64,000 nt of DNA, taken from CAVPGP01 sp963704025. Lineage in GTDB: Bacteria; Actinomycetota; Thermoleophilia; Gaiellales; Gaiellaceae. Location: NCBI GenBank assembly GCA_963704025.1, contig CAVPGP010000001.1, positions 1,240,001 to 1,304,000 of the forward strand, read 5' to 3'. The notes beneath the pieces were generated by a model. The model had not been told where the DNA came from. It did not search any database and was given only the letters and a program-made list of their open reading frames with translations. The first letter of the stretch is position 1. Each line of letters begins with the position of its first letter. The position numbers and the translations under genes were made by a program. Positions 63,536-64,000 of this stretch are shown in pieces.

Positions 63536-64000
63536 CGCAGCGCCTCCTCGATTGCCGTCAACGCCTCGGGATTCTCCAGCGACGAGAGATCGCCGGGATC
63601 CGTCCCGAGCGCCGTCGCCTTCACCGCCCGCCGGACGATCTTCGCCGAGCGCGTTCGCGGCAGCGCGTCGACGAAGACGATCCGGTCCGGCTTGAATGCC
63701 TTGCCGAGCTCGTCCGACACGGCCGCGGCGATCGACTGCGCCAGCTCCGGGCTGGGGGCCTCGCCCGGGAGCAGACAGCAGAAGATCCACGCGACCTCGC
63801 CCTTCACCTCGTGCGGGACGCCGATCGCGGCCGCCTCGCGGACTCCCGTGTGACCGACCGCGGCGGACTCCAGCTCCGCGGGGCCGATGCGCTTGCCGGC
63901 GATATTGAGCGTGTCGTCTGAGCGCCCGTGCAGGAACCAGAAGCCGTCCGCGTCCACGGACGCCCAGTCGCCGTGCGTCCAGACGCCGGGGAAGCGGCGC
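63532..64000 (-). CDS. acyl-CoA / acetoacetate-CoA ligase-like AMP-binding enzyme (5' end outside window)
   Basis: The C-terminal 156 residues of an acyl-CoA synthetase: GDWASVDADGFWFLHGRSDD, then TLNIAGKRIGPAELESAAVG, the hinge and flexible C-terminal domain; the Lys in RTRSAKIVRRAVKATALGTD is the adenylation Lys. The frame is open to the window edge. It is coupled to the SDR, suggesting that the two genes work on one acyl-CoA pathway. Confidence 0.88.
   Translation of the reverse strand, partial: RRFPGVWTHGDWASVDADGFWFLHGRSDDTLNIAGKRIGPAELESAAVGHTGVREAAAIGVPHEVKGEVAWIFCCLLPGEAPSPELAQSIAAAVSDELGKAFKPDRIVFVDALPRTRSAKIVRRAVKATALGTDPGDLSSLENPEALTAIEEALR

Overview
The window is about 70% GC, with densely packed genes, GTG/TTG starts and many 4-base stop/start overlaps. 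It reads as a chromosomal segment of a high-GC actinobacterium. Several family variants (the zinc-ribbon class III cyclase, DUF5680, DUF3052, a SigR/RsrA pair, EgtA/YbdK-type ligases) recall Thermoleophilia (Gaiellales/Solirubrobacterales). That placement is an inference; there is no rRNA here to confirm it.

Layout. 0-5 kb: a LysR regulator divergent from a cyclase / membrane protein / beta-propeller operon, a secreted esterase, a broken PH-SHOCT gene and tRNA-Arg(CCU). 5-8 kb: DUF5680, DUF3237, a muconolactone isomerase-like protein and an AlkX/YcaQ-type glycosylase. 8-14.5 kb: two ABC-2 exporters around a DesK/DesR-like two-component system and a secreted helical-repeat protein preceded by three 11-bp direct repeats. 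14.5-22.7 kb: SixA, PhzF, a TPP-riboswitch-controlled NCS1 permease with a PfkB kinase, aconitase and peptidase E. 22.8-31.2 kb: a formate dehydrogenase operon whose catalytic subunit has an in-frame UGA (selenocysteine) and a SECIS hairpin, a MarR regulator, and an aminotransferase gene split by a 1.2-kb insertion with target-site duplication. 31.2-37.7 kb: a NYN nuclease, a dockerin-like secreted protein, a YbdK-type ligase, SigR/RsrA with a SigR-type promoter, and MocA-like and cyclophilin genes. 37.9-42.6 kb: a three-subunit xanthine-dehydrogenase-family molybdoenzyme and an amidohydrolase. 42.6-64 kb: mostly housekeeping genes (M24 peptidase, Acs, M16 peptidase, NadE, oligopeptide-binding protein), a Cu-nitrite-reductase-like protein, a Mug-NUDIX fusion, an orphan LanC-like protein, an SGNH hydrolase, a 171-bp element with perfect 22-bp inverted ends, an SDR and an acyl-CoA ligase that runs off the edge.

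Functional links. Two molybdenum/tungsten enzymes are present: selenocysteine FDH and the xanthine-dehydrogenase-like complex. A MocA-like cytidylyltransferase lies next to the second. The FDH needs SelA/SelB/SelD and tRNA-Sec, none of which is in the window. Single-base frameshifts are frequent in 1-14.5 kb and very dense in 23.3-27.8 kb, but absent from 14.5-22.7 kb and from 31.2 kb onward. Much of this is probably sequence error. The aminotransferase pseudogene is different: it also carries nonsense codons and a clean insertion, so it looks genuinely dead.

The two best candidates for something new are the 1.2-kb element without a recognisable transposase (29509-30718) and the selenocysteine FDH with its SECIS.
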